Both the position numbers and the translations under genes were made by a program. A stretch of 64,000 bases of DNA from Ligaoa zhengdingensis. Lineage in GTDB: Bacteria; Bacillota; Clostridia; Oscillospirales; Ruminococcaceae. Where the stretch lies: contig NZ_JACRST010000004.1 of the NCBI RefSeq assembly GCF_014384885.1, forward strand, positions 62,001-126,000, given 5' to 3'. Shown one piece after another: positions 8,127 through 16,349 of the stretch. The stretch's first letter is position 1. Each line of letters starts with the position of its first letter. Below the pieces are notes generated by a model. That model was not told the DNA's origin. It saw only the letters and a program-made list of their open reading frames with translations, and did no database searches.

Positions 8127-8438
8127 TTATTTGCAGATCAGCCCTTGCAGAAAAAGATCGAGCTTTCCCTTTTGGGCATCTGTCAGGTAGGAATATTGAT
8201 GAAGAAGTTTCTTCTGTTCGGGTGTCAATGTCACCGCCTGCTCCTCTTCGCAGAAGAACTGGCAAAGGGTGATGCCCAAACCGGTGCAGATTTTTTCCAG
8301 CGATGGGATGGACGGCAACATTTCTTTTTTATACCACGACGAGATGGTGGACTGCGGCAAATCCGAACGTTTAGCAAGTTCATACTCTGACCAGCCCTTT
8401 CGGCAACGCAGGTCTGCGATTCTATTTAAGATGTCCAT
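8127..8438 (-). CDS. XRE-family HTH regulator
   Basis: 103 residues. The N-terminal half is a Cro/CI helix-turn-helix: I-A-D-L-R-C-R-K-G-W-S-E-Y-E-L-A-K-R-S-D then L-P-Q-S-T-I-S-S-W-Y (about 7-35), with L-E-K-I-C-T-G-L-G-I-T-L-C-Q-F-F next. The C-terminal part is a short helical tail. It is divergent from the SLOG gene across an AT-rich gap with a 43-bp palindrome, so it may regulate that gene and itself. Its last codons lie near the end of the convergent TSUP terminator. Confidence 0.85.
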   Translation of the reverse strand: MDILNRIADLRCRKGWSEYELAKRSDLPQSTISSWYKKEMLPSIPSLEKICTGLGITLCQFFCEEEQAVTLTPEQKKLLHQYSYLTDAQKGKLDLFLQGLICK

Positions 8439-8500
8439 TTTCCCACCTCCGCTTCAATAGTAATGATTGTCGTATATTATATACGGATTATCGTTGCAAT

Positions 8501-8543
8501 ATAATAATCATTATTGTAGTATTACTACGATAATAATTATTAT
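8501..8543. promoter_or_regulatory. 43-bp inverted repeat in the XRE-SLOG gap
   Basis: Two 21-base arms (8501-8521 and 8523-8543) around one base pair at 19 of 21 positions; the core is GTAGTA-T-TACTAC. A second small palindrome, CGTATATTATATACG, lies at 8471-8485. The site ends two bases before the TTGGAG ribosome binding site of the SLOG gene. It is a good operator candidate for the divergent XRE protein, or a hairpin in the SLOG leader. Confidence 0.6.
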
Positions 8544-8559
8544 ATTGGAGATGGTAGAT

Positions 8560-9039
8560 GTGAAAGAAAGAACTTGCTGCTTTACGGGCCACAGGGAGAT
8601 ACCCGAGGAAAGCCTGATGAAAATAAAACAACGCCTTGAAGAACAAGTCGTAAGACTCATTCAACAAGGCGTTATCTATTATGGCGCGGGCGGGGCGCTG
8701 GGGTTTGACACCCTGGCCGCCCAGACAATACTGGCGCTAAAAAATGCCTATCCGCAGGTGAAACTGATATTAGTGTTGCCCTGCCAGAATCAAAGCGAGC
8801 GGTGGAACAGGGCGGACCGCGCAATTTATGAAGGGATTTTGGTGCAGGCCGATAAGGTGGTATATATATCAGAGCATTATTATAAGGGGTGTATGCACAA
8901 GCGAAATCGGCATCTTGTCGATTGCAGCGATTATTGTATCTGCTATTTAAACCGACTTTCGGGAGGCACCTATTATACGGTACATTATGCACGAGAAAAA
9001 GGTCTCAAGATTATAAATTGTGCTGAGCAACTCGGGTGA
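8560..9039 (+). CDS. SLOG-fold protein (DUF1273/YpsA-like)
   Basis: 159 residues from a GTG start. Seen: C-C-F-T-G-H-R-E at the start, a G-A-G-G-A-L-G-F-D-T-L-A-A-Q loop near 45-58, L-V-L-P-C-Q-N-Q-S-E-R-W near 77-88 and R-N-R-H-L-V-D near 118. This is the SLOG Rossmann-like fold that binds nucleotide-derived ligands; the exact ligand is not known. The ATG at 8551 touches TTGGAG with no spacer, whereas GTG at 8560 is nine bases away, so I chose GTG. Base composition is more AT-rich than its neighbours, which hints at transfer. SLOG proteins occur both as housekeeping genes and in defence islands. Confidence 0.8.
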   Translation: MKERTCCFTGHREIPEESLMKIKQRLEEQVVRLIQQGVIYYGAGGALGFDTLAAQTILALKNAYPQVKLILVLPCQNQSERWNRADRAIYEGILVQADKVVYISEHYYKGCMHKRNRHLVDCSDYCICYLNRLSGGTYYTVHYAREKGLKIINCAEQLG

Positions 9040-9060
9040 TCCCATTCCCTTGCAACCGCA

Positions 9061-9600
9061 TTACTTCGTCTTCGCCAAGCTCTTGGAGTTGTAAAAGGTC
9101 GGGGAATGCTTGATCTCCCCGCCGATCTCGGGAAACGTCGAGCGGATTTTCTCCAGCTCGTTTTTCATATGCTCAAATTCCTCGTACAGCCGGTTGTCGA
9201 ACCGCTTTTTCCGGATATCCAAAATAAACGGCTGCAACTGGTAATAGGTGTTGATAAAAAACGAGCCGCTCATCCGGTCGGCCACGATGAGGTCGTAGAC
9301 GCCCAGGTTCACCCCCAGGCTGAACCGCTCCAACAGGCTCAGATACTGCTTGATTTGCAGCAGGGTCTCCTCATCCAGCTCGTCCAGATGGATCGGATCC
9401 AGGCCGTACTTCAGAAAGAGCTTCTTTTCAATCTCCTCCGATTCCTTTTTGAGCTCGTTGAAAAATTCGATGGTCGTCTGCTTGCAGGTGCGTTCGTGGG
9501 TGGCAAGGTAGGTTTTCCGCAGTTGAAACAGGTTCACCAACGCAATCGCCACCCCGATGCAGGCAAATATAGACGCCGCCATGTCAATCCATTCCGCCAT
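9061..9600 (-). CDS. DUF4760-like membrane-anchored protein
   Basis: 179 residues with one N-terminal transmembrane helix (about residues 6-26, A-A-S-I-F-A-C-I-G-V-A-I-A-L-V), then a cytosolic helical domain with F-F-N-E-L-K near 46 and a conserved L-L-E-R-F-S-L-G-V-N-L-G-V-Y-D segment near 88-103, as in DUF4760. Its ribosome binding site GGGGAG sits unusually close to the ATG. It is convergent with the SLOG gene (21 bp apart). Function unknown. Confidence 0.7.
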   Translation of the reverse strand: MAEWIDMAASIFACIGVAIALVNLFQLRKTYLATHERTCKQTTIEFFNELKKESEEIEKKLFLKYGLDPIHLDELDEETLLQIKQYLSLLERFSLGVNLGVYDLIVADRMSGSFFINTYYQLQPFILDIRKKRFDNRLYEEFEHMKNELEKIRSTFPEIGGEIKHSPTFYNSKSLAKTK

Positions 9601-9640
9601 ATGCTCCCCTCCCAGTTGTTAAACTTCATTTTGTCGCGGG

Positions 9641-9681
9641 TAAAAAATGCGGACCGGCGCGTTTCGGCGCCGGTCCGCATG
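9641..9681 (-). terminator. Terminator of proS
   Basis: On the minus strand GCGGACCGGCGC pairs with GCGCCGGTCCGC around CGAAAC, followed by ATTTTTTA. Confidence 0.9.
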
Positions 9682-9715
9682 GTGCATACCTGTGGGTGAG
9701 ATGTAAGATTGGACT

Positions 9716-11155
9716 TTAGTACGCTTTGCCCCAATAGACCATCGCCTTGGCGGGCTTGCCGCAGCACACGCAGGTGCCGTCGCCGATCGTCTCCTGCTCG
9801 AACGGCATACAGCGCGAGGTCACGCCGGCTTCCTCCTTGAGCTTCTCCTCGCAGCTGAGATCGCCGCACCACATGGCCTTGACAAAGCCCATGTCCTTGC
9901 TGAGCAGCTCGTTGATCTGGTCGATCGAGGTGGCGCTCCAGGTACGGCGCTCGCGGTTTTCCAGCGCCTTCCGGTAGAGCCCGTCATGCACCGCGCGCAG
10001 CAGCTCGGGAATTTTCTCTTCCAGCTGATCCAGCGGTACAAAGGTCTTTTCGCGGTTGTCGCGCCGCACAATCACGCACTGGTTGTTCTCGATGTCCTTG
10101 GGCCCGATCTCCAGGCGCAGGGGCACGCCCTTCATCTCATACTCCGCGAACTTCCAGCCCGGGGAGTTGTCCGAAGCGTCCATCTTGACGCGGAACTTGC
10201 TGGCCAGGCGCGCGCGCAGTTCCTCGGCCTTGTCCAGCACGCCGGGCTTGTGCTGCGCCACCGGCACGATGATCACCTGGATGGGCGCGACCGCGGGCGG
10301 CAGCACCAGGCCGTTGTCGTCGCCGTGGGTCATGATAATCGCGCCGATGATGCGGGTGGACAGGCCCCACGAGGTCTGGTGGGGATATTGCAGGGTGTTG
10401 TCCCGCCCGGTGAACTGGATATCGAACGCGCGGGCAAAGCCGTCCCCAAAATAGTGGGAGGTGCCCGATTGCAGCGCCTTGCCGTCGTGCATCATCGCCT
10501 CGATGGTGTAGGTGGCCTCGGCGCCCGCGAATTTTTCCTTGTCGGTCTTGCGGCCCTTCACCACCGGGATGGCCAGCGAATCCTCGCAGAAGCTCGCATA
10601 GACGTTCAGCATCCGCTCGGTTTCCTCAATCGCCTCCTCGGCGGTCTCGTGCATGGTGTGGCCCTCCTGCCAGAAGAATTCCATCGTGCGCAGGAACGGG
10701 CGGGTGGTCTTCTCCCAGCGCAGCACCGAGCACCACTGGTTGTACAGCTTGGGCAGGTCGCGGTAGGAGTGGACGACGTGCGCGTAATGCTCGCAGAACA
10801 GCGTCTCGGAGGTGGGGCGGATGCACAGCCGCTCCTCCAGCTTCTCGCTGCCGCCGTGGGTCACCCACGCCACCTCGGGCGCGAAGCCCTCCACGTGGTC
10901 CTTTTCCTTTTGCAGCAGGCTCTCGGGGATCAGCATGGGCATCGCGACGTTCTCGTGGCCCAGCTCCTTAAAGCGGGTGTCGAGGATGTGCTGGATGTTT
11001 TCCCAGATCGCGTAGCCGTACGGGCGGATGACCATGCATCCCTTGACGCAGGAATAATCCGCCAGCTCGGCCTTTTTGACCACGTCGGTGTACCATTTGG
11101 CAAAGTCCACGTCCATCGAGGTGATCTCATTGACCATTTTCTTGTTGTCTGCCAT
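9716..11155 (-). CDS. proS: Prolyl-tRNA synthetase, archaeal/eukaryotic type
   Basis: 479 residues, the short ProS (type 3) without the bacterial editing insertion. Class II signatures: motif 2 region C-I-R-P-T-S-E-T (about 110) and F-L-R-T-M-E-F-F-W-Q-E-G-H-T near 152-165; motif 3 G-L-S-T-R-I-I-G-A-I-I near 266. The C-terminus has the C-x-C-C-G-K-P zinc-type segment and ends in the K-A-Y typical of this class. It charges tRNA-Pro with proline. AGGAGGAACAAGAAC precedes the ATG; the longer frame has no site. No T-box motif is visible upstream. Confidence 0.96.
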   Translation of the reverse strand: MADNKKMVNEITSMDVDFAKWYTDVVKKAELADYSCVKGCMVIRPYGYAIWENIQHILDTRFKELGHENVAMPMLIPESLLQKEKDHVEGFAPEVAWVTHGGSEKLEERLCIRPTSETLFCEHYAHVVHSYRDLPKLYNQWCSVLRWEKTTRPFLRTMEFFWQEGHTMHETAEEAIEETERMLNVYASFCEDSLAIPVVKGRKTDKEKFAGAEATYTIEAMMHDGKALQSGTSHYFGDGFARAFDIQFTGRDNTLQYPHQTSWGLSTRIIGAIIMTHGDDNGLVLPPAVAPIQVIIVPVAQHKPGVLDKAEELRARLASKFRVKMDASDNSPGWKFAEYEMKGVPLRLEIGPKDIENNQCVIVRRDNREKTFVPLDQLEEKIPELLRAVHDGLYRKALENRERRTWSATSIDQINELLSKDMGFVKAMWCGDLSCEEKLKEEAGVTSRCMPFEQETIGDGTCVCCGKPAKAMVYWGKAY

Positions 11156-11249
11156 GTTCTTGTTCCTCCTGTCGCGCAGCGCCCCACAGACCCTTTCCGC
11201 AGCGGCCGCAGCGCGGGATATTCCGGAAACACGCCTCCGGGGTGGCGCA

Positions 11250-11268
11250 GCCGGCCCCCAAGGCCGGC
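11250..11268. repeat. Hairpin in the proS leader
   Basis: GCCGGCC-CCCAA-GGCCGGC, seven perfect pairs, about 95 bp upstream of the proS start and downstream of its predicted promoter. No T-run follows on either strand. Confidence 0.4.
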
Positions 11269-11280
11269 ACGATATCATCT

Positions 11281-11309
11281 ATCATACCACAACCGCGCAC
11301 AGGCCGCAA
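11281..11309 (-). promoter_or_regulatory. Predicted extended -10 promoter of proS
   Basis: TTGCGG, 17-bp spacer, TATGAT preceded by TGG on the minus strand, just after the stop of the OadG-like gene. Confidence 0.5.
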
Positions 11310-11312
11310 CGG

Positions 11313-11450
11313 TTACTCGTCGCCGGTTTTCTTCCCCGCAGTCAGCTTGGTGAGCGCCAGGATGATGAGGTAGATGATGAAGATGACCACAAAGATACCC
11401 AGCATCCCCTTGCCCATCAGCACCAGGGATTGCATAAAAAGTTCGTTCAT
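11313..11450 (-). CDS. OadG-like small membrane subunit
   Basis: A 45-residue protein: short N-terminus M-N-E-L-F-M-Q-S, one long hydrophobic helix (about 16-34, G-M-L-G-I-F-V-V-I-F-I-I-Y-L-I-I) and a charged tail K-K-T-G-D-E. This is the layout of the gamma subunit of sodium-pumping decarboxylases, which anchors the complex, though the protein is shorter than usual OadG. GGGAGG nine bases upstream supports the ATG, and it sits 19 bp after the beta-subunit gene. Similarity is by topology and position, so the name is tentative. Confidence 0.65.
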   Translation of the reverse strand: MNELFMQSLVLMGKGMLGIFVVIFIIYLIILALTKLTAGKKTGDE

Positions 11451-11469
11451 ACGCTGATTCCTCCCGTCG

Positions 11470-12636
11470 TTATTTGAGCATCTGGGGCACCAGGCCCAGG
11501 ATCATGCCGCCCGCGATAACCGAGGCGATCTGTCCGGCCACGTTCGCGCCCACCGCGTGCATCAGCAGGTGGTTCTGGTTGTCCTCGGCGAGCGCCATCT
11601 TCTGGATGACGCGCGCGGACATGGGGAACGCCGAGATGCCCGCCGCGCCGATCATCGGGTTGATCTTGTTCTTGCTGAACAGGTTGAGGAACTTGGCGAA
11701 GAAGATACCGCCGATCGAATCGAAGATAAACGCCAGCAGGCCGATGGCCATGATGATGAGGGTGTTGACCTGCACAAAGTATTCCGCCCGCATCGAGAAG
11801 GAGATGGTGATGCCCAGCAGCAGGGTGATGATGTTGGCGAACTCCTTCTGCGCGGTCTGCGAGAGGGAATCGAGCACGCCGCACTCGCGGATGAGGTTGC
11901 CGAACATCAAAAAGCCAACCAGCGAGACCGAAGCCGGGGCCACCAGTCCGGCCACGATGGTGACACAGATGGGGAACAGCAGGCGGGTCATGCGGGAGAC
12001 GCTCTTGGGGTTGTAGGGCATGCGGATCATGCGCTCCTTTTTGGTGGTGACCAGCTTGATGGCGAACGGCTGCACGATGGGCACCAGCGCCATGTAGCTG
12101 TAGGCCGCCACCGCGATGGCGCCGACATAGGGTGTTTTAAAAATTTGAGACACCAGGATCGACGTGGGGCCGTCGGCCGCGCCGATGATGCCGATGGATG
12201 CGCAGTCCGCCAGGGTGAAGCCAAACACGGGGGCCAGCAGCGCCGCCACCATGATGGCGAAGAAGATGCCGAACTGCGCGGCCGCGCCGAACAGGATCAT
12301 CTTGGGGTTGGAGAGCAGCGGCCCGAAGTCGATCATCGCGCCAATGCCGATGAACAAAAGCAGCGGCAGCGCCTCGCTCGCCTCGATGGTGGTTTCAAAC
12401 AGCCACTGGATGATGCCGTGGCTGGCCTCCGCGCCCGGGATCAGGAACTGGTCGAGCGCGCCGCTCAGGGGGATGTTGACGAGAATCGCGCCGAAGCCCA
12501 TCGGCAGCAGCAGCGCGGGCTCAAAGCCTTTGGCGATCGCAAGGTAGATGAGCAGGCCGCCGATGGCCCACATCACCAGCATCTTCCATCCGCCGGCCTG
12601 GAAGAGCGCCAGAACACCGTCCAATAAAAAATCCAT
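11470..12636 (-). CDS. Sodium-translocating decarboxylase beta subunit (OadB/GcdB/MmdB)
   Basis: 388 residues with about ten hydrophobic segments. The family signature G-I-I-G-A-A-D-G-P-T-S-I-L near 153-165 contains the Asp needed for Na+ transport; P-S-V and later N-x-x-x-A-Q-I-A-S-V-I-A-G-G near 365-380 match the second half of the channel. These subunits couple decarboxylation of carboxybiotin to Na+ export. No carboxyltransferase alpha subunit or dedicated biotin carrier is adjacent; only the tiny gamma-like gene follows. ATG preferred over the GTG one codon earlier because of GGAG eight bases upstream. Confidence 0.9.
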   Translation of the reverse strand: MDFLLDGVLALFQAGGWKMLVMWAIGGLLIYLAIAKGFEPALLLPMGFGAILVNIPLSGALDQFLIPGAEASHGIIQWLFETTIEASEALPLLLFIGIGAMIDFGPLLSNPKMILFGAAAQFGIFFAIMVAALLAPVFGFTLADCASIGIIGAADGPTSILVSQIFKTPYVGAIAVAAYSYMALVPIVQPFAIKLVTTKKERMIRMPYNPKSVSRMTRLLFPICVTIVAGLVAPASVSLVGFLMFGNLIRECGVLDSLSQTAQKEFANIITLLLGITISFSMRAEYFVQVNTLIIMAIGLLAFIFDSIGGIFFAKFLNLFSKNKINPMIGAAGISAFPMSARVIQKMALAEDNQNHLLMHAVGANVAGQIASVIAGGMILGLVPQMLK

Positions 12637-12683
12637 CACAAATTCTCCTTTGTCACAATTTCCTTAAGGTCCAGACGAAAATC

Positions 12684-12712
12684 ATTGTACCCGAATATCT
12701 GCCATTTTTCAA
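12684..12712 (-). promoter_or_regulatory. Predicted sigma-A promoter of the oadB-oadG pair
   Basis: TTGAAA, 17-bp spacer, TACAAT on the minus strand, about 50 bp upstream of the oadB start. Confidence 0.7.
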
Positions 12713-12795
12713 GATATTGTGTGACCAAAAGATGAATAAATTATGAACTGAGCTGTTAAGATTCCGTACAGATTGTGAAATGCGCTGGTATGCAC

Positions 12796-12838
12796 AAAAA
12801 AGCCGCCGCGCCCCCATGCAGGGGAACGCAGCGGCGGA
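12796..12838 (-). terminator. Terminator of the fatty-acid operon
   Basis: On the minus strand CCGCCGC pairs with GCGGCGG, with an inner CCCC/GGGG stem, followed by CTTTTTT. It closes the fabH-to-acpP operon just after acpP. Confidence 0.85.
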
Positions 12839-12852
12839 GGGTTTCGTCCCAA

Positions 12853-13080
12853 TCAGATCTGGTCTTCGATGTATTTCACGATATCGCCGACGGTTTTGAT
12901 GTTCTCTACCTCTTCGTCGGGAATTTCGACGTCGAACTCTTCCTCAAGGCTCATGACAAGGTCAACGACATCCAGCGAATCAGCGCCCAGGTCGTCGATG
13001 ATGCTCGCCTCCATCGTGACTGCGTCCTCCTCGACGTCCAACTGATCCATGATGATGCCTTTTACTTTCTCGAATACCAT
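12853..13080 (-). CDS. acpP: Acyl carrier protein
   Basis: 75 residues, acidic, with G-A-D-S-L-D-V-V-D-L (about 33-42), whose Ser receives the phosphopantetheine arm. It carries growing acyl chains between the Fab enzymes. AGGAGGAAACTTTCT precedes the ATG. Last gene of the fatty-acid operon, 94 bp after accA, then a terminator; the AT-rich gap before it could hold an extra promoter, but I see no clear pair of boxes. Confidence 0.96.
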   Translation of the reverse strand: MVFEKVKGIIMDQLDVEEDAVTMEASIIDDLGADSLDVVDLVMSLEEEFDVEIPDEEVENIKTVGDIVKYIEDQI

Positions 13081-13174
13081 AGAAAGTTTCCTCCTCGTAA
13101 AATTTTTGTAGTTTATATTTTTTTGCTGATCGGGCCGACACAGCGCGGATGCGCCGCAATACCCGCCCGCGGGT

Positions 13175-13975
13175 TTACTCTAAATATGCCCCAATCTTCC
13201 TGAACTTATCATAGCGGTTTTGCAGCAGCAGGTCAATAGGGGTTGCGGTATATTTTTTCACCGCTTCGCGCAGGAAATCCGCGATCTGTCCGGCGGCCTG
13301 CGCGGGGTTTGCCTGCGCCCCGCCCGCGGGCTCTGGGATGATCCGTTCGGCCACCTCCAGCTCCACCAGGTCGCGCGCGGTGATGCGCATCATGTCCGCC
13401 GCCTCCTGCTCGCGAGCAGCGTCCTTCCACAGGATGCTCGCGAAGCCGCGCGGGGAGATCACCGAATACACCGCGTTTTCCAGTACAGCCAGCTCGTCGC
13501 AGACGCCCAGCGCCAGCGCGCCGCCGCTGCCCCCCTCGCCCAACACCACCGAGATGACCGGGGTGCGCAGGCGCATCATCTCCATCAGGTTGCGGGCGAT
13601 CGCCTCGCCCTGCCCGCGCTCCTCGGCGGCTACGCCGCAGAACGCGCCCGGGGTGTCGATAAAGCAGAGCACTGGGCGGTGAAACTTCTCGGCCTGCTTC
13701 ATCAGGCGCAGCGCCTTGCGGTAGCCCTCGGGGTGCGGCATGGCGAAGTTGCACGCTTGGTTCTCCGCCAGGTTGCGGCCCTTCACCTCGGCAACCACCG
13801 TGACGGGTTCGCCGCCCAGCCGGCCGATGCCGCCCAGAATCGCGCCGTCGTCGCCATACAGCCGGTCGCCGTGCAGCTCGATGAAGCCGTCGAACAGCAG
13901 AGGGACATAGTCGCGGATGGTCGGCCGATTTTTGTCGCGGATGAGTTGGATGCACTCCCATGCGGTTTTAGCCAT
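13175..13975 (-). CDS. accA: Acetyl-CoA carboxylase carboxyltransferase alpha subunit
   Basis: 266 residues. Seen: the R-P-T-I-R-D-Y-V-P-L-L-F-D-G-F-I-E-L-H-G-D-R segment at about 17-38, G-x-P-V-T-V-V near 52, F-I-D-T-P-G-A-F-C-G near 104, and G-E-G-G-S-G-G-A-L-A-L-G near 143 which forms the oxyanion site. With AccD it transfers CO2 from biotin to acetyl-CoA. ATG overlaps the end of accD by eight bases; a GTG nine bases earlier directly abuts the AAAGGGGG site and is less likely. Confidence 0.95.
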   Translation of the reverse strand: MAKTAWECIQLIRDKNRPTIRDYVPLLFDGFIELHGDRLYGDDGAILGGIGRLGGEPVTVVAEVKGRNLAENQACNFAMPHPEGYRKALRLMKQAEKFHRPVLCFIDTPGAFCGVAAEERGQGEAIARNLMEMMRLRTPVISVVLGEGGSGGALALGVCDELAVLENAVYSVISPRGFASILWKDAAREQEAADMMRITARDLVELEVAERIIPEPAGGAQANPAQAAGQIADFLREAVKKYTATPIDLLLQNRYDKFRKIGAYLE

Positions 13976-14846
13976 CGAGCGCACCCCCTTTCGTGTGCAG
14001 ACCGATGAGTTGCGACAGGGTGGAGCGCATGGCCGCGCGGGTCACGATGCTATCCACAAAGCCGTGCTGCAAGAGAAATTCCGCCGACTGGAAGTCGTCG
14101 GGCAGGCGCTGCTTGATGGTGCCCTCGATCACACGCCGCCCCGCAAAGCCCACTAGTACCTTGGGCTCGGCCAGGATGATGTCGCCGAGCATCGCAAAGC
14201 TGGCGGTCACGCCGCCGGTGGTGGGGTCGGTGAGCACGGTGATGTACAAAAGGCCCGCGTCGCTGTGGCGGGTCACCGCGCCCGAGGTCTTGGCCATCTG
14301 CATCAGCGAGACGATGCCCTCCTGCATGCGCGCGCCGCCCGAGGCGGCGAACAGCACCACCGGCAGGCGGCGTTCGGTGGCGCGCTCAAACAGGCGGGTG
14401 ATCTTTTCGCCGACCACCGAGCCCATCGACGCCATCATGAAGGTGGAGTCCATCACGCCGATGCCGCAGCGCGCCCCTTCGATTTCGCATTCGCCGGTCA
14501 CCACCGCGTCGCGCTGCCCGGTCGTCGCCTGCAGCGCCGCGATTTTGGCCTCGTAGCCTGGAAAATCGATGGGGTTTTTGCTGGTCATTTCCTTATCATA
14601 TTCACAAAAGGTGCCGTTGTCAACCGTTAATTGGATGCGCTGGGTCGCATTGATGCGGGAATGATACCCGCAGGAGGGACAAACCCTGAGGTTTTTCTCA
14701 AATGCCTCCACAATTTCGACATGCGAACAGCGCGGGCACTTGAACAACAGGTCGGACGGGGTCGAAAACTTATGGATCATCCCCGTCACCGCCTGGGTGC
14801 CGTCGTTCATGCGCGTCTTGACCGTGCTGAAGATATCCTGTAGCAT
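13968..14846 (-). CDS. accD: Acetyl-CoA carboxylase carboxyltransferase beta subunit
   Basis: 292 residues. The N-terminal zinc ribbon is visible as C-P-R-C (about 37-40) and C-P-S-C (about 56-59). The crotonase-like core has F-A-A-S-G-G-A-R-M-Q-E-G near 168 and D-P-T-T-G-G-V-T-A-S-F near 206. Pairs with AccA. GAGGTGCGCC precedes the ATG; six upstream codons in the longer frame are ignored. Coupled to accA by overlap. Confidence 0.95.
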   Translation of the reverse strand: MLQDIFSTVKTRMNDGTQAVTGMIHKFSTPSDLLFKCPRCSHVEIVEAFEKNLRVCPSCGYHSRINATQRIQLTVDNGTFCEYDKEMTSKNPIDFPGYEAKIAALQATTGQRDAVVTGECEIEGARCGIGVMDSTFMMASMGSVVGEKITRLFERATERRLPVVLFAASGGARMQEGIVSLMQMAKTSGAVTRHSDAGLLYITVLTDPTTGGVTASFAMLGDIILAEPKVLVGFAGRRVIEGTIKQRLPDDFQSAEFLLQHGFVDSIVTRAAMRSTLSQLIGLHTKGGALDG

Positions 14847-14944
14847 GGCGCACCTCACTCTCAAACAAAATCGTCCGGGAGCCGCTCAAAAGCGGCGCGG
14901 GGCAGGGCAGCGTTCCCACTCCGCGCAGTTTTTGCACGGCCCGG

Positions 14945-16297
14945 TTATTTTCCTTCCATCCTCCGGGTCAAAAAGCCGATGTCGTAGCGGCCGCGCTCCA
15001 CGTCCGGGTCGCGCAGCAGCTCAAGCTGGAACTCGACGTTGGTGTCTACCCCCTCCACCAGAAACTCTGCCAGCGCCCACTTCATCTTGGCGAGCGCCTG
15101 CTCGCGGGTGGGGGCGTAGGCGATCAGCTTGGCGATCATCGAGTCGTAGTAGGGTGGGATGGTATAGCCCGCGTACATCGCGCTGTCTACCCGGATGCCC
15201 GGGCCGCCCGGCATGTGCAGGGCGGTCACCGTGCCCGGCGAGGGGCGGAACCCCAGCGCCGGGTTCTCCGCATTGATGCGGCACTCGATCGCGTGGCCGG
15301 TCAGATGGATGTCCTCCTGCCGCAGATCGAGCGGCTCGCCCGCGGCGATGCGGATCTGCTGCTGCACGATGTCCAGCCCGGTGACAAACTCGGTCACCGG
15401 GTGCTCCACCTGCACGCGGGTGTTCATCTCCATAAAGTAAAAATCCCCGCGCGTGTCCAGCAAAAATTCGATGGTACCAGCGTTGTGGTAGTCCACCGCG
15501 CGCGCCGCGCTCACTGCAGCCTCGCCCATTTTGGCGCGCAGGGCGTCATTCATCAGCGGCGAGGGGCTGGGGGACTCCTCGATCATCTTTTGGTTGCGCC
15601 GCTGGAGGGAACAATCGCGTTCGCCCAGATGCACCACATGGCCGTGCTCGTCCGCGAGGATCTGGATCTCCACGTGGCGCGGGTCCACGATGAACTTTTC
15701 GAGGTAGACGGTGTCGTCCCCAAAGCAGCTCTGCGCCTCCTGCTGTGCGGCGGTCACCGCCGCCTCCAGCGCGTCCTCGTTGTCCACCCGGCGGATGCCG
15801 CGGCCGCCGCCGCCGGCGGAGGCTTTGACCATCACCGGGTAGCCCACCTCGCGCGCAATCCGCCTGGCCTCAGCCATCGAGGTGATCGCGCCGTCGCTGC
15901 CCGGCACCACCGGCACGCCCGCCAGGCGCATGGTGGTCTTGGCGTTGGCCTTGTCGCCCATGCGGTCGATCGATTCGGGCGAGGGGCCAATGAATTTTAC
16001 ATTGCAGCGCTCGCACAGCCGCGCAAAGGCGCTGTTTTCCGATAGAAAGCCGAAGCCGGGGTGCACCGCCTCGGCGCCGGTGATCTCGCAGGCCGAGAGA
16101 ATCGCCTGCATGTTGAGGTAGCTGTCCCGGCTGGGCGCGGGCCCGATGCAGACGCACTCGTCCGCGATCTGGGCGTGCAGCGCCAGGCGGTCGGCCTCCG
16201 AGCAGACCGCCACCGTGCGGATGCCCATTTCCCGGCAGGCGCGGATGATCCGCACCGCGATTTCGCCCCGGTTGGCGATGAGTATTTTATGAAACAT
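14945..16297 (-). CDS. accC: Biotin carboxylase
   Basis: 450 residues, the standard length. Seen: K-I-L-I-A-N-R-G-E-I-A-V-R-I-I-R-A at the start, the glycine-rich ATP loop K-A-S-A-G-G-G-G-R-G-I-R near 159-170, E-M-N-T-R-V-Q-V-E-H-P-V-T-E near 288-301 with the metal and bicarbonate residues. It carboxylates biotin on AccB with ATP and bicarbonate. Operon position between fabZ and accD. Confidence 0.97.
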   Translation of the reverse strand: MFHKILIANRGEIAVRIIRACREMGIRTVAVCSEADRLALHAQIADECVCIGPAPSRDSYLNMQAILSACEITGAEAVHPGFGFLSENSAFARLCERCNVKFIGPSPESIDRMGDKANAKTTMRLAGVPVVPGSDGAITSMAEARRIAREVGYPVMVKASAGGGGRGIRRVDNEDALEAAVTAAQQEAQSCFGDDTVYLEKFIVDPRHVEIQILADEHGHVVHLGERDCSLQRRNQKMIEESPSPSPLMNDALRAKMGEAAVSAARAVDYHNAGTIEFLLDTRGDFYFMEMNTRVQVEHPVTEFVTGLDIVQQQIRIAAGEPLDLRQEDIHLTGHAIECRINAENPALGFRPSPGTVTALHMPGGPGIRVDSAMYAGYTIPPYYDSMIAKLIAYAPTREQALAKMKWALAEFLVEGVDTNVEFQLELLRDPDVERGRYDIGFLTRRMEGK

Positions 16298-16349
16298 GGC
16301 AGTCGCCCTTTCCCAATGCTGTTTTCATGTGGGCTGTGGGGGCGCGTTG

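Noticed and set aside
11156..11312. T-box riboswitch upstream of proS
   Set aside because: I looked for the AGGGTGGNACCGCG motif on the minus strand and it is absent; the GC hairpin there lacks it.
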